Assembly (NCBI GenBank): GCA_023052935.1
Contig: CM041294.1
Coordinates: 24,756,641-24,820,640 of the forward strand
DNA length: 64,000 nucleotides
Direction: 5' to 3'
From: Piezodorus guildinii
Taxonomy: Eukaryota; Arthropoda; Insecta; Hemiptera; Pentatomidae
This document shows, one piece after another, positions 10,188 to 20,331 of this stretch; within the stretch, counting starts at the first letter, position 1, and each line of letters begins with the position of its first letter. Position numbers and translations under genes: made by a program. Under the pieces are notes generated by a model, which had not been told where the DNA came from, made no database searches, and worked only from the letters and a program-made list of their open reading frames with translations.

Positions 10188-11147
10188 CTGGCTGTTGCTC
10201 GCAACTTCGTCTGCGTCAATGTCTGTTATTACGATCGTTATTAAGAAGTTTTTAAAAGAATATATTTTAAAGTACTTCTGCGTAAATGATATTTTTAGTT
10301 TTGTTTTCTTCTGGCAGAAGAACATACTGATTTTCTCCGCAACCCGATCTTGACAATGCGACAAATAGTTGGCCGTGTGAAAAACAGTCTTGACGTAAAT
10401 CGATTTCTACGTGCTTAAATGTTACCCCTGTGATTTATTAATTTTTACGGCGAAATATAACTTTACGGCAAATTGAATTATTTTAAAATTAAAAGGTAAA
10501 TCATATGGAATCATTAGGATGCCCGGTTAATATCTCCATTTCCACATTTTCCACTAATGCTTCAGATTTGCACCGTGATAAATGGACTATCCAGCACAAA
10601 AAGAATTTTTCAATTCGAGCCGGTAGTTTCTGAGATTAGTGCGTTCTAATAAACAAACTCTTCAGCTTTATAAGGACTTCGTCTATGTCCATTTCTGTTA
10701 TGATCGCCAGTAAGAAGTTTTTAAAAGAATATATTTTAAAGTACTTCTGCGTAAATGATATTTTTGGTTTTATTTTCTTCTGGCAGAAGAACATGCTGAT
10801 TTTCTCCGCAACCCGATTTTGACGTAAATCGATTCCTACGTGTTTAAATGTTTGCCCCTGTGATTTAATAATTGTTACGACAAAAAATAACTTAACGGGA
10901 AATTGAATTATTTTAAAATTAAAATGTAAATAGTTTGGAATTATTGGGATGCGAGGTTAATTTCATCCGTTTTTTCCACATTTTCCACTGATTCTTCACT
11001 CCTATTGGTCACAGCGTGATGTTATATAGCCTATAACCTTCCTCGATAAATGAACTATCCAACACAAAAAGAATTTTTCAATTTGAACCAGTAGTTTCTG
11101 AGATTAGCGTTCAAACAAACTCTTTAGCTTTAAAATATTAGTATAGA
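10188..11147 (-). mobile_element. Non-autonomous Helitron with internal tandem duplication
   Basis: On the minus strand it starts with TCTATACTAATATTTTAAAG at 11147, the classic arthropod Helitron 5' end, flanked by T. Its 3' end near 10188 reads GCGAGCAACAGCCAG, a decayed form of the hairpin plus CTAG end of the 19-kb copy. Inside, 10205-10680 is repeated as 10670-11147 (for example AAGAAGTTTTTAAAAGAATA at 10240 and 10709). Open frames here are shared with the 19-kb copy but encode no Rep or helicase. Confidence 0.8.
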
Positions 11148-11645
11148 TTATTATTTATTTTTTTATAAGAAGTGGAATAATGAATCCTCAATTTCAGCAG
11201 CAGCCACTGCAAAATGACTCATCCCGCACATAACGCCAAGAGTTTGATTCCTTTGTATGATATTTTCTTCCTACAAATTGTTTACGATGTACTATGGCGA
11301 CCTTTAAATTAATTTACATTGGCAGTTAACTCTAATGGCGGACGACAGACTTCCGAGTGAGGTGGCTGCCAAGGCTGCCGGGTCACGACCTACCTCCCCT
11401 TAGCTCACGGCTCAATATAATCCCTCAGCCATCCTCCTTCACTATTCAATCTTACCTCTTCTCCTCTTCTTCAAAATAATTGGCATCCTTTTTAGTCGAA
11501 TAGTATGTTATGTCATTGTATGATTATGTCATCGATTCTGCCGGAGTCTTCAGGGATTATCTCTATTCTTTATCTCGCAGACCTTGTAGGTGTTTTGATG
11601 TCTTAGTTTAATTCTACTTAGTCTGTTCCCACATTATATAACGTT
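11148..11645. other. Unassigned stretch, GC-richer centre
   Basis: 11335-11420 is distinctly GC-richer than its surroundings (GGCTGCCGGGTCACGACC region). No open frame or repeat match. Confidence 0.45.
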
Positions 11646-12262
11646 ATAATAATAATAATAAAAATAACTTTATTCTGGGACCATGTCCTTTAAGAATAAC
11701 TATGTAGTACAATAAATATACACTTCAATATATATATACATGTCTGGCCGAGAGACCAAAAAAATAAATTTTTATTTATAAATGTTCAAAAAAATAAAAT
11801 AAAAATAACAAAACCTATTTATATAGACACATACAAAATATATAGAAAATTAAACAAATGGAAAAAAATTATTATAAAATAATAGAGCTGAACAATTTCC
11901 TAGTACATAAAGTAAATGAATTAACCCATAAGTCTAGGATTGTTATAAAATAAAAAAATAAAAATCTGTCCTTCGTTAAAATTAAAATCGTTGGATTAAC
12001 AATTTTACCATTAGTGTGCGTCTCTTTGGGATGCTAGAAGGTGGTGGAAAATATGAGGTTTGAATGAGAGAAAGGAAGAGGCATGGCGAATATGATTAGG
12101 TAGGGAATTCCAGAGAGATGCAGAGCGGATATAAAAGGAATTATCAAATGATTTGGTTCTATGGGTAGGAATGTAAAGATCGGAATGGCGTGATCTGGTT
12201 TCAAGTGAGTGAATTGAGGATTTGAATTGAAGGATACTGTGAGTGTATGGAGGACGTTGAGA
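11646..12262 (-). mobile_element. LINE C-terminal tail and 3' untranslated region
   Basis: Minus strand at 12190-12020 reads ETRSRHSDLYIPTHRTKSF, then SASLWNSLPNHIR and SFKPHIFHHLL. The R-T-x-x-F ... SLWNSLP ... FK signature closes the ORF2 of many CR1/Jockey-like LINEs. Below it lie about 370 bases of non-coding 3' region, ending in a (TAA)-type repeat near 11646-11665. The copy is 5'-truncated. Confidence 0.75.
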
Positions 12263-12265
12263 ATC

Positions 12266-12646
12266 GAGACGTTGATTTCCAAAAGGTACTAAAGAACATT
12301 TTTTACGAAATTGATATTATCACATATTTATATTCTCATCATTTAATTTTATCTTAATCTTCAATTTGATTTTATCTGATGAACTCTCAAATCCTCTAAA
12401 TACGCGATTTAGAAATTCAGGTAATTTCTAATGGCACTAATTACGCATTTATTTTCACTCTAAATCATATTAAAAAATATCATGCTAAAACTTTAATATA
12501 CTATAATTAATATTGTAAAAAAAAATCTAGATTTTAACGCGAAAAGAATCAAATAAGTTGGTTTAATAATATAGAAATGAGAAATTTTCGCGCTTCCTGT
12601 AAAATTTCCTAGAATGGATATAGTACCTTTTGGAAATCAACGTCTC
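12266..12646. mobile_element. Small inverted-repeat element (MITE-like), 26-bp TIRs
   Basis: A 26-bp sequence beginning GAGACGTTGATTTCC and ending AAAGGTACTA (12266-12291) has a perfect reverse complement at 12621-12646. The 330-bp interior is AT-rich and non-coding. It directly abuts the LINE tail. I see no clear target duplication. Pieces of the inner TIR (AGTACCTTTTGGAA) recur at 17320-18195. Confidence 0.6.
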
Positions 12647-13356
12647 AATTAATGACTTGGTAGATATATTATATGTCGATGCCCGTACCTTTTTTTTTCG
12701 CTTGAGCTGTCTACTACGTTTTTTTTTTTTTTTCTGAAATCCTTTGAAATGTATCATAAAACAGAATCAACGCTTGTTTTATCCCATACCAAACTAATAT
12801 TATAACATTAAAAAAAAATCTGCTGCTGAAAACACACGAATTTCTCTTACTACGACTGTTACATTAATTTAAAAAGAGGCAGATGGATTGGTTATGCAAG
12901 GGTTCGAATTGCCAGTCATAAGATTTGTTTTCTTTAAAAAAAATACTAAGTAGAATCTTGAAATAGCACTATCCAAAATTTCTTTTAAGTATTGAAGCAT
13001 ATTTCATTGAATTGGAATCTTGGTAACTCCAATATCTCTTATATATCACCATCTTGACTTACGCGTCTCTTGTTGTCAATCAATATCAATTGTTAGTTCT
13101 GAAAATGACTTCACTCAAATCCTGAGGGCTTGTGGCTCTAACTAGCTTCCAGGTACGGGGTTGTGAGAATGAGTGAGAACCAGTGGGATCTCCTTGGGTC
13201 TACTTTGTCATCCCAACGCGAGGGGAGAGGAGGAAAAGTTTGTTCTGAGTTCCCGAGCGTTTGCTTTAAATATTGTACATGGGTATGGATGTATTCAAGA
13301 ATTTATTGTAAATTCTAATTATTTTAGTATTTTACCTATTTCATTGTTTAATTTTC
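12647..13356. other. Unassigned AT-rich stretch
   Basis: Open frames at 12563-12757 and 13173-13361 are short and low in complexity or composition-driven. Nothing is recognised. Confidence 0.5.
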
Positions 13357-13460
13357 AATAATGCATCTTTATAAATAACCGAGAAAAAAAAATTACCCCC
13401 TCAAAGTCTTACGTTTAAGATGCGTAAAATATGAATAACTAATAAAAATCCGTCTGCCGT
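13357..13460 (+). repeat. Dispersed repeat family E
   Basis: Contains AATAATGCATCTTTATAAAT, a C-rich patch, TACGTTTAAGATGCGTAAAA and GAATAACTAATAAAAATCCG. It aligns with 14403-14600 and 61550-61750 on the same strand. Confidence 0.6.
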
Positions 13461-13589
13461 GAGAATTTATGAAAAAAAAAATTGTCGTCATAGCGTTTTG
13501 AACTTGGCGGTGGTGATTGGCCATTTTTCATGAAAAACACCCAGACATTGATATCAGCTGATTATTTTTAAAATGGCCGATTAGATGTT

Positions 13590-13885
13590 TGTTTATTTGT
13601 TTGTTTATTTATTTAACGTCACTTTATGCTACTATGGCTAATCGGACGATGCTACAGTGGGAGTCCTAAATTTTGCCTATCCAGGTTTTATTAGGATAGG
13701 GATCTTTAACGAGTACCTGACATCGCACAGGCTCAGGACCACCTTTTAACGTCCCCTTCGAAGGACGGCGTAGCTAAGGATTTTTTACTCCCATTAAAAA
13801 ATCCTAGGACCACCTGCGGTTTGAAACCGTGACCTTTAGCATGGGAGGCTGTTACGCTAGCCACCCAGCTACAAGTGATCCCGCC
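13590..13885 (-). mobile_element. SINE family B
   Basis: Reverse-complement of the 7095 copy. The tail (TTTATTTATTTAACGTCAC) is at the left; the tRNA-like head (AGCCACCCAGCTACAAGTGA) is at the right. The B-box region is altered. It lacks an obvious target duplication. Confidence 0.88.
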
Positions 13886-14402
13886 GATTAGATGTAATTT
13901 CATTCAATAAGTCCGTTATTTCGAAGATAGATACAAACTTTATGAGTGCTTTTTAACTAAAAACTGCTTATAATTATATGAAAGAGAAAAGAAAAAATGA
14001 AAAACAAAAATCGAAAATTTACCTATAAATACGCCCAAAACTCAGTTATTTTCTTAGAGAAAAGTATGTGTAGTTTTAAAATCAGTAAAGCACGATGAAC
14101 AGCAAAAAAAAAATTTGATGTGTTTAATAAGTCACAAATTATAATAGATATAATTCTACCAAAACTCGGTTAATAATAGGTAAAGAAAAATCGAAGAGAT
14201 TTTCGAGAGCGAGACACCGCGATGAATAAAATTAAAAAAATATATGGTCAAGCTACAAATTAAAAGAGATGACTCCGTTATTATTGATGGTTGAGAAAAA
14301 ACGTAAGGTGTTCAGGAATCAGGAAATTTTATTTGAATAAAAATCGAAAGAAAAGAAAAGGAAATGGTAACGAAGCCTCGTATAATTGCTTTTGGTTTAT
14401 TA
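13886..14402. other. Unassigned A-rich stretch
   Basis: Highly A-rich with short near-repeats such as GAAAAATCGAAGAG and GAAAAAACG. No gene visible. Confidence 0.5.
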
Positions 14403-14600
14403 TTTTCAATAATGCACCTTTGTGATTCCTCCCCTTCTTCCTCCCTCCCCTCTAAAAATATAAGGGCTTACGGTTCAAGATATGTGGAAAACGAATAAAA
14501 AAAAAAATCCATTTTTTCTATTAAATATATTCCAAAAATTACTCTTAGCGTTATTTCATAGATAATTAAATCCCTTACAAATAAAAGAAAGAATCATTAA
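14403..14600 (+). repeat. Dispersed repeat family E, longest local copy
   Basis: Matches 13357-13460 and extends downstream to ATTTCATAGATAATTAAATC, which is also in the 61.6-kb copy. It has no open frame. The family is unidentified. Confidence 0.6.
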
Positions 14601-15504
14601 CCCTTACGACTTCTTACAGCTTTAACACTTATAGTCTGCGAGTTCAGCAGCTTAAATTATTTTTTTAATAAAAAAATAAAAACGTAAGAAAGACTTGAAC
14701 ATTGTTTAAATTATTAAGAATTGTTTTGAAGAAAGATTTAAAAATATATGTGAGATATCTGTAAGCGGATAAGGATTGGCTTTGCTGCTCGCTAGATTTA
14801 TTTTTTTGTTTTTTATTTATTTACCCATATCATTTCAATAAATAAATCTATTAAAAAAAAAAAAAAAAAGAACGTAAGAATTTTCGGGCAAAGATCTCTA
14901 GATTATTCTTGGTAAAGCGTTGTTTTTTCGTTTGATATTAAAAAAAACAGAGGAGTACCTTTTCACAACGCAGTACATCATGCCCTGGAGGTCTGCCCCG
15001 CGAACATAACGGTGGGGACAGAACCGCGCGTTAATAAATCTCCGAAGCACCGGGCCCGGCGTTTGAGATCAGGACGTAAATTAGCTCGCCGTGCATAGCA
15101 GCTAACGGTATCCAGGATTCCACACATTAGCGTGAATTCGAAAACATTTCTTTATCTGAAAGATACATCAATCACTGGGTAAGGGGGACAGGTTGTGCCG
15201 GCATTAGCATACATTTGGAGAGAATTTTGTAAAATGATTTTTTTTTTTTATTTAGCATCCTCCGGGAAATAGATATAAAAAAAAGGATCGTTTCCTGGAA
15301 AGAGATTCGCAGTCGAATGTATATAGGTAACTTTCCACTGATGCTCCGAAATACCTCTAAAAATTTGATTGGGGTCAACCATTTCTTAAACTACCTTATG
15401 CATTATATAAACGGAGAATAAATATACATAAATTACCATTTTCCAACTAAATATTTTACTTTTTTTTCTTTGATAGAAAATGAAGTTTATTATTTATTGA
15501 AATC
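14601..15504. other. Unassigned stretch with a GC island
   Basis: 14975-15130 is GC- and CpG-rich in an otherwise AT-rich region (for example GAACCGCGCGTTAATAAATC, GGGCCCGGCG). It occurs once in the window. It might be a conserved non-coding element or exon remnant. No open frame fits. Confidence 0.4.
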
Positions 15505-16735
15505 GACTAGTTCTCGAGGCCATCTTATTTTCAGATGCTTTGGAGGATTGTCAGGAATGGAAGAGGAAGCAAGGATTGAAACTAGTGGGTTAGTGTAGGA
15601 GTGGAGTTTGTCATGGAAGGATTGATATCTGGTCCTGGCCAAATCAATAACATATGGTACATTAAGGTCTTTATGGAATAATATATTCAGGACAATGATA
15701 GGAGCATTGAGGATTTTGGATTGTAAGGATTGAGTACGGGAAGAATTTGATGGTTCAACAGAGCCCCAAAGGTGAACTCCTTGAGTCCAGATAGGCCTTA
15801 TGATGATGATAAAGATGAGCTTTTCGTGGATAAGTATAGGTTAGAGTTTCTGTCCAGTAAGTGTTGAAGTAAACGAAAGCGGCGGGCAGTTTCTTGTCGT
15901 TTAATTCTTGTGTGCGGATTCCAAGGCCTGTCAAGCAGGAGTTCTAGATAGCGAATTTGTTCAACCGGGACAAGCGGAATATTATTAAAGGACACTGTAG
16001 GGCAAGGATGTCATAGGCTTACGATGAAGGGTAAAGGTAATTTGGTGGGATTTGTCGGAATTTATTTTGATTCTCCAATTCCGACATCATACCTCAAGGT
16101 CTCTGATGTGGGATTGAAGAGTTTCAGAGGCAATAGAAGGATCATTATTGACTGATAACACACAAGTGTCAGGGATCACTTGTAGCTGGGTGGCTAGCAT
16201 AACAGCCTCCGATGCCAAAGGTCTGCAGGTGGTCCTAGGATTTTTTAATGGGTGGAAAAAATCCTTAGTTATGCCTTCCTTCGGAGGGGACGTTAAAAGG
16301 TGGTCCCGAGCCTGTACTCGTTAAAGATCCCTATCCTAATAAAACCTGGATAGGCAAAATTTATGTCAGGGATCACTTGTAGCTGGGTGGCTAGCATAAA
16401 AGCCTCCGATGCCAAAGGTCCGCAGGTGGTCCTAGGATTTTGTAATGGAAGTAAAAAATCCTTAGTTATGCCGTCCTTCGGAGGGAACGTTAAAAGGTAG
16501 TCTCGCGGCTGTGCGATGTCAGGTACTTGATAAAGATCCCTATCCTAATAAAACCTGGATAGGCAAAATTTAGGACTCCTATTGTAGCATCGTCCGATTA
16601 GCCACAATAGCATAAAGTGACGTTAAATAAATAAAATAAACAACACACAAGCGTCGTCAGCAATGGTAAAAAGGAAGGTTTTAGGATGGGTTGGGATATC
16701 AGCTGTATAGACTGTGTAAAGAATGGGTCCTATTC
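15505..16735 (-). mobile_element. Jockey-type LINE, RT fragment interrupted by SINEs
   Basis: On the minus strand, from 16735 downward: GPILYTVYTADIPTHP, then IADDACV (the YADD catalytic motif with Y to I), interrupted by SINE DNA at 16171-16641. It resumes with SVNNDPSIASETLQSHIRDL, VPVEQIRYLELLLDRPWNPH, RFRLLQHLLDRNSN, WTQGVHLWGSVEPSNSSR, and IPDNPPKHLKIRWPREL near 15510. There are stops and frameshifts. It belongs to the same family as 52540-53290. Confidence 0.88.
16171..16641 (+). mobile_element. Tandem pair of SINE family B
   Basis: Two units in the same direction: 16171-16367 (shortened) and 16368-16641 (nearly full). Both start AGGGATCACTTGTAGCTGGG. The pair is flanked by a 14-bp duplication, AACACACAAGTGTC at 16157-16170 and AACACACAAGCGTC at 16642-16655, so the two behave as one insertion. 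The target encodes the residues just after the catalytic Asp-Asp of the host LINE. Confidence 0.9.
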
Positions 16736-17390
16736 TTCATAAAGAAAGGATATTTCAATTAAAAGGATTCAAGAATATTCAAAGCACCATTGGCACTATG
16801 ATAAGAAAGTGTGTAATTATAATTTTTTTAAAACTTTTACTTATTGTTTCTGTGAATTTAATAAATGTATTTATAATATTAACTGAGTGTAAACATTATT
16901 TGACTATTAAGACTAATAAATAAATAACTTTTATTTTTGTCTTTTTTTAAAAAAAAAGTCTGTTTGGTTAGATCAGGCACGTTTTTCCTTCTCATATTTA
17001 GCTTGGTCATGGAAATTCTTATTTCAACCATTTGCTGGATAAAATACCATTATTCTATTAAAATGTGAGTTTCTGAAAATTTTTATATGAAATTTATGTA
17101 GCTGCAAGAAGAAATACTATGTAAAAACTTAATTTAATTGAGAACCTATGAGAACCGAAGCGGCGCAATTAAGTTGTTTAAAACAGTCTAAAAACTTATT
17201 ATTAGGTTAAAATAATAGCGGTGATTCAAGTCGTTCCAAATGAACCAATAAAAATACATGAAATGAAGAAAACAATAAATTAATTGTCATATATCACGGG
17301 GTTAGGTACTTCTGCTATATAGTACCTTTTGGAAGGAAAGGTTTTCTGTTTACAGAGGATATAGTACGTTTTGGAGGAAATGTTTTTAGT
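16736..17390. other. Unassigned AT-rich stretch
   Basis: A 66-codon frame at 16723-16923 overlaps the LINE end and is hydrophobic by composition. Short AGTACCTTTTGGAA repeats begin near 17322. No gene supported. Confidence 0.5.
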
Positions 17391-17408
17391 ACCTTTTGGA
17401 ATGATATG

Positions 17409-18002
17409 TATCTAGGCTCTATTATAAATGATGACCTGAAGGAAGAAGAAGAGGTACGAAAGCGTATAGCGGCTGGTAATAGAGCCTATTTTCAAAGCTA
17501 TTCAGAAGCAAGCTTGTGAGCCGCTCCACCAAGTTGATGCTATACAAAACCCTTGTAAGACCAGTGGTTACGTACGGTGAAGAAACGTGGATCCTCAACA
17601 ACAGAAATGTAGACCTGCTTGATAGGTTTGAAAAGGTAATCCTATGGAGAATCCTGGGAGCCGTATTTGAGGATGGTCAATGGCGGCGGAGGAAAAATAG
17701 GGAATTGTTTCAGCTCTACCAGAATATCAGTATCTCCTCTCATATTAAGATACAGAGGTTAAAATGGATTGGGCACGTGATGAGGATGAACTGTGACAGG
17801 GTGGCATGTAGTGTTCAGGAATGTTCCGGACGGCCAGCGCCGGCGTGGCTGGCCGAAGGGTCGATGGTAGGATGGTGTAGGAAAGGATCTTAAACAGCTC
17901 GGGATTGATACAGAGGGGTTGTAGATTAAGAAGTATGGTTGGCGACTGTTGAGCAGACCAAGGGCAGCCTCATGCGAATTCTTGAGCCAGTTGAAGAAGA
18001 AG
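17409..18002 (+). mobile_element. RTE-like LINE, 5'-truncated, with 18-bp target duplication
   Basis: Frames give YLGSIINDDLKEEEEVRKRI, then (17516-17893) KLMLYKTLVRPVVTYGEETW, WRILGAVFEDGQWRRRKNRE and IKIQRLKWIGHVMRM, then DLKQLGIDTEGL. This is the C-terminal end of endonuclease-RT LINEs. A frame break lies near 17500. The insertion ends with GAAGAAGAAG and is flanked by ACCTTTTGGAATGATATG at 17391-17408 and ACCTTTTGGAATGAAATG at 18003-18020. It is dead on arrival but its boundaries are clear. Confidence 0.88.
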
Positions 18003-18020
18003 ACCTTTTGGAATGAAATG

Positions 18021-18995
18021 CAATTTTCAAATTCGTTTTTAATGGGTTTCTATGTTTTTTAGATAAACTCTGATGACGGATTAGTTATAAATTTTATTAT
18101 TATTGATTTAGTTAAACCATTATTATACAAATATGTTAAAAAATCAATTTTGAAAAAAATGCCCTTCAGTACTTTTTGGAAATCTACCTCTCATATGTTA
18201 GGGTGTTATGACTAAACAAATAATGTAAATAACTGGTTAGTTGTCTTCATGGCCCTGATTCGCTAGCCTCTAAACTTGGAATGGCTTTTTAATACCGTAG
18301 CTAGAAGCATTAATGATGGTTGTAGGATGTTGCCTAGTTCTAGATAACGGTAGCCGAATGCGATTTGTATAAAGGAGACCATAACTGTAGCTAGGGGCGA
18401 TGACAGAAGCCACTTATTTGCATATCTAGTGGCGTCTGAATTTGCATAGTAAATAGTAGCAGTCCGCTCGCTCCTGTAAATTTAATTATGACAAGGTAGG
18501 GAAGATTGGACCAGCAATTGCCTTTCTTCGACAATTCAATTCTCGGAACGCTTGATTAGTGTATTTCTGAGGAATTAATTACGGCCGCTCTTCGCTTTGT
18601 TAATAATTTTATGATAAACAGTGGCTTTAAAAGAAAAAAAGAAATTAATCGCCTATTTCCTTTTTTATTGCCGGTCGAGGCGAGCGTTCCCCGCCCTGTG
18701 AGTCAGCAGGCGTCCACCTTCAGGAATGAGGAAAAAGCCTGTTTGATGACCCTTGCTTTGAAATTACTTGAGTGAAGATGAGTGGATCCGACTAGGAAAG
18801 CAATTACCTTATCGTTCCAAAGAGGAATAAAAATACGATTTTTCTCATGTTAGCCGTCGGCCTTTGTCCAAAGAACGTGCGAAAACATCTTTTATTTTTC
18901 ATTCTCAAAACATCATATAATTACTTTTTGATTTGTTAGTATAATTAAAAAGTTTACTTGTAGCAATGGATAAAGATGTTTATTTTTAAGAAAGA
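18021..18995. other. Unassigned stretch with a GC-richer block
   Basis: 18166-18195 holds a decayed copy of the inverted repeat seen at 12621. 18580-18770 is GC-richer (GGCGAGCGTTCCCCGCCC region) and unique in the window. No convincing open frame. Confidence 0.45.
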
Positions 18996-19736
18996 CTAGC
19001 TGTGTCACGCAGCTTTGCTCGCGAATATTACATTTCGTATTAATTTATGTGCGTTTATGGTGAGATTGGCAATAATAAATATCAACTATCAGCTACTCTT
19101 TGTTATCATTTAAAGCCCTATCTTGACTTATTCCTGTCAAATTTACAAGTTTCCCTGTCTTCCTTTAGCAGTACCAAATCATCGGCGTATCCCAGAACCG
19201 GAATTTTATCACCCAAATTTAAACCTTCTTAGTACATGTCACTTTTTCTTTGATATATTCTAAAGCGACTTCGTCTGCATCAATTTCTGTTATTATGATT
19301 GCTATTAAGAAGTTTTTAAAAGAATATATTTTAAAGTACTTCCGCGTAAATGACAGTTTTAGTTTTATTTTCTTGTGGCAGAAGAACATACTGATTTTCT
19401 CCGCAACCCGATCTCGACGTAAATCTATTCCTACGTGTTTAAATGGAAAAATATAAATTAACGGGAAATTGAATTATTCAAAAATAAAAGGTAAATCATT
19501 TGGAATCATTGGGAAGCAGGTTTTTTTTTCTCCTAAATTTTCCCCGTTTTTTCCAAGATTTTCGACTGATTCTTCGGTCCTATTGGTCGCAGCGTGATGT
19601 TATATAGCCTATAACCTTCCTCGATAAATGGACTATCCAACACAAAAAGAATTTTTCGATTACCAACCAGTAGTTTCTGAGATTAGCGCGTTTAAACAAA
19701 CAAACAAACTCTTCAGCTTTATAATATTAGTATAGA
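18996..19736 (-). mobile_element. Helitron, complete non-autonomous copy
   Basis: Minus strand starts with TCTATACTAATATTATAAAG (19736) and ends at 18996 with GCTGCGTGACACAGCTAG, a 3' hairpin followed by CTAG, matching the CTRR rule. The base before the element (on its strand) is A and the base after is T, as expected for insertion into AT without target duplication. It is 741 bp. It codes for no Rep/helicase; open frames at 19047 and 19250 run against the element and are chance. Confidence 0.88.
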
Positions 19737-19850
19737 TTAACCATGTTTGACGTAAATGACACATGTTTAGAGATGTATAATCATAAAAATATAATGTGTG
19801 CTGATAAGGAAACATATTATTTAGAAAAAAAAAATAGTATGTAAAGGGAG

Positions 19851-20331
19851 CGGCGCACAGTGGGCAATATGACCGATTTAAGTGGACAAAATTCTGAAAC
19901 TTGTCTATATTTACCTTTGGGGTCCCACATTACGGAAAAAATATTATAAAAGTATAAGAAAAAAATAATAAAAACTAATTAATTTTTTGACACGATTAGC
20001 GAGCGCACAGTGGTCAAACATCAAATTCATTTGCTAAAATCTAAAACTCCCCTATATTTTACGTTTGAAGTCCCAGAATACAGGAAAAACAATACAAAAA
20101 ATCTAATTACGATCGCAAAAATTCTTTGGAATATATAAAGACAAGAAGTATTATTAAAACAAATCCTACAAAAAAATCCTTGGGGTAACTTGGGCGTTAA
20201 ATAGTTTTTCGTTATTGAATTAGGGCGTACATTTACAAATTGCTAAGTCAACTCTACAGGTGCGATTGCAATTTATATTCAATAACGAGTTTGGACATAT
20301 AATGTCTTACCTGTCTTAGCAATGCCCATTG
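19851..20331 (-). other. 3' untranslated region of the Jockey-type LINE
   Basis: Non-coding tail after the ORF2 stop. It holds two related blocks, each starting GCGCACAGTGG on the plus strand (19852 and 20005), so it may include an old internal duplication. Confidence 0.7.
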
